NCBI GenBank assembly: GCA_007122985.1
Contig: SKSM01000048.1
Coordinates: 1-39,028, forward strand
Source: Nitriliruptoraceae bacterium
GTDB taxonomy: Bacteria; Actinomycetota; Nitriliruptoria; Nitriliruptorales; Nitriliruptoraceae
Direction of reading: 5' to 3'
DNA length: 39,028 nucleotides
Notes under the pieces: generated by a model
The model's input: the letters and a program-made list of their open reading frames with translations, nothing else
What the model was told of the DNA's origin: nothing
Database searches by the model: none
Part shown: positions 38,995 to 39,028 of the stretch, piece by piece
How positions within the stretch are numbered: the first letter of the stretch is position 1
Layout: each line of letters begins with the position of its first letter
Translations under genes and position numbers: made by a program

Positions 38995-39028
38995 GCTGAC
39001 CGCTCCACCACGCACGACCGTTCGGACC

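Noticed and set aside
37369-39015. 548-aa minus-strand ORF opposite the NCS2 permease
   Set aside because: Shadow ORF; charged repetitive composition (DRD, EQ) mirrors a membrane protein on the other strand.

Overview
High-GC actinobacterial-type window with two parts. (1) About 1-24.9 kb is a dense catabolic island: MFS transporter (partial), DUF2848 protein, acyl-CoA dehydrogenase, CoxG-like SRPBCC membrane protein, fused alpha/beta 2-oxoacid dehydrogenase E1, alpha/beta hydrolase, complete TRAP transporter (DctP/Q/M), DadA-like FAD oxidase, ornithine cyclodeaminase-family protein, three-subunit molybdenum hydroxylase (CoxM/S/L-like), hydantoinase HyuA/HyuB, 3-hydroxyacyl-CoA dehydrogenase, CoxD/CoxE-like AAA+/VWA pair, nitrilase-family amidohydrolase and a cupin. 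(2) About 25-39 kb is more mixed: FbiC FO synthase, tRNA-Arg(TCT), TVP38/DedA-type membrane protein, CDP-alcohol phosphatidyltransferase, flavin disulfide reductase, a peroxiredoxin-like gene with an in-frame UGA, NAD(P)-binding protein, FkbM methyltransferase, PDZ/Lon-like protein, PucR regulator, barbiturase/cyanuric acid hydrolase-family enzyme and NCS2 permease. The two strongest observations are: (a) a probable unannotated selenoprotein at complement(30938..31498), where UGA sits at the first position of a C-x-x-C-like (U-L-I-C) motif and is followed by a perfect 8-bp hairpin with bacterial SECIS geometry; ORF callers split this gene. (b) A recurring AT-rich dyad motif (near GTATACGTTATGCAG) in seven intergenic regions of the catabolic island and not noticed in the second part, suggesting one regulator controls a multi-operon N-heterocycle or carbamoyl/hydantoin-type catabolic regulon. 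All family calls are from reading the translated sequences; no searches were run.
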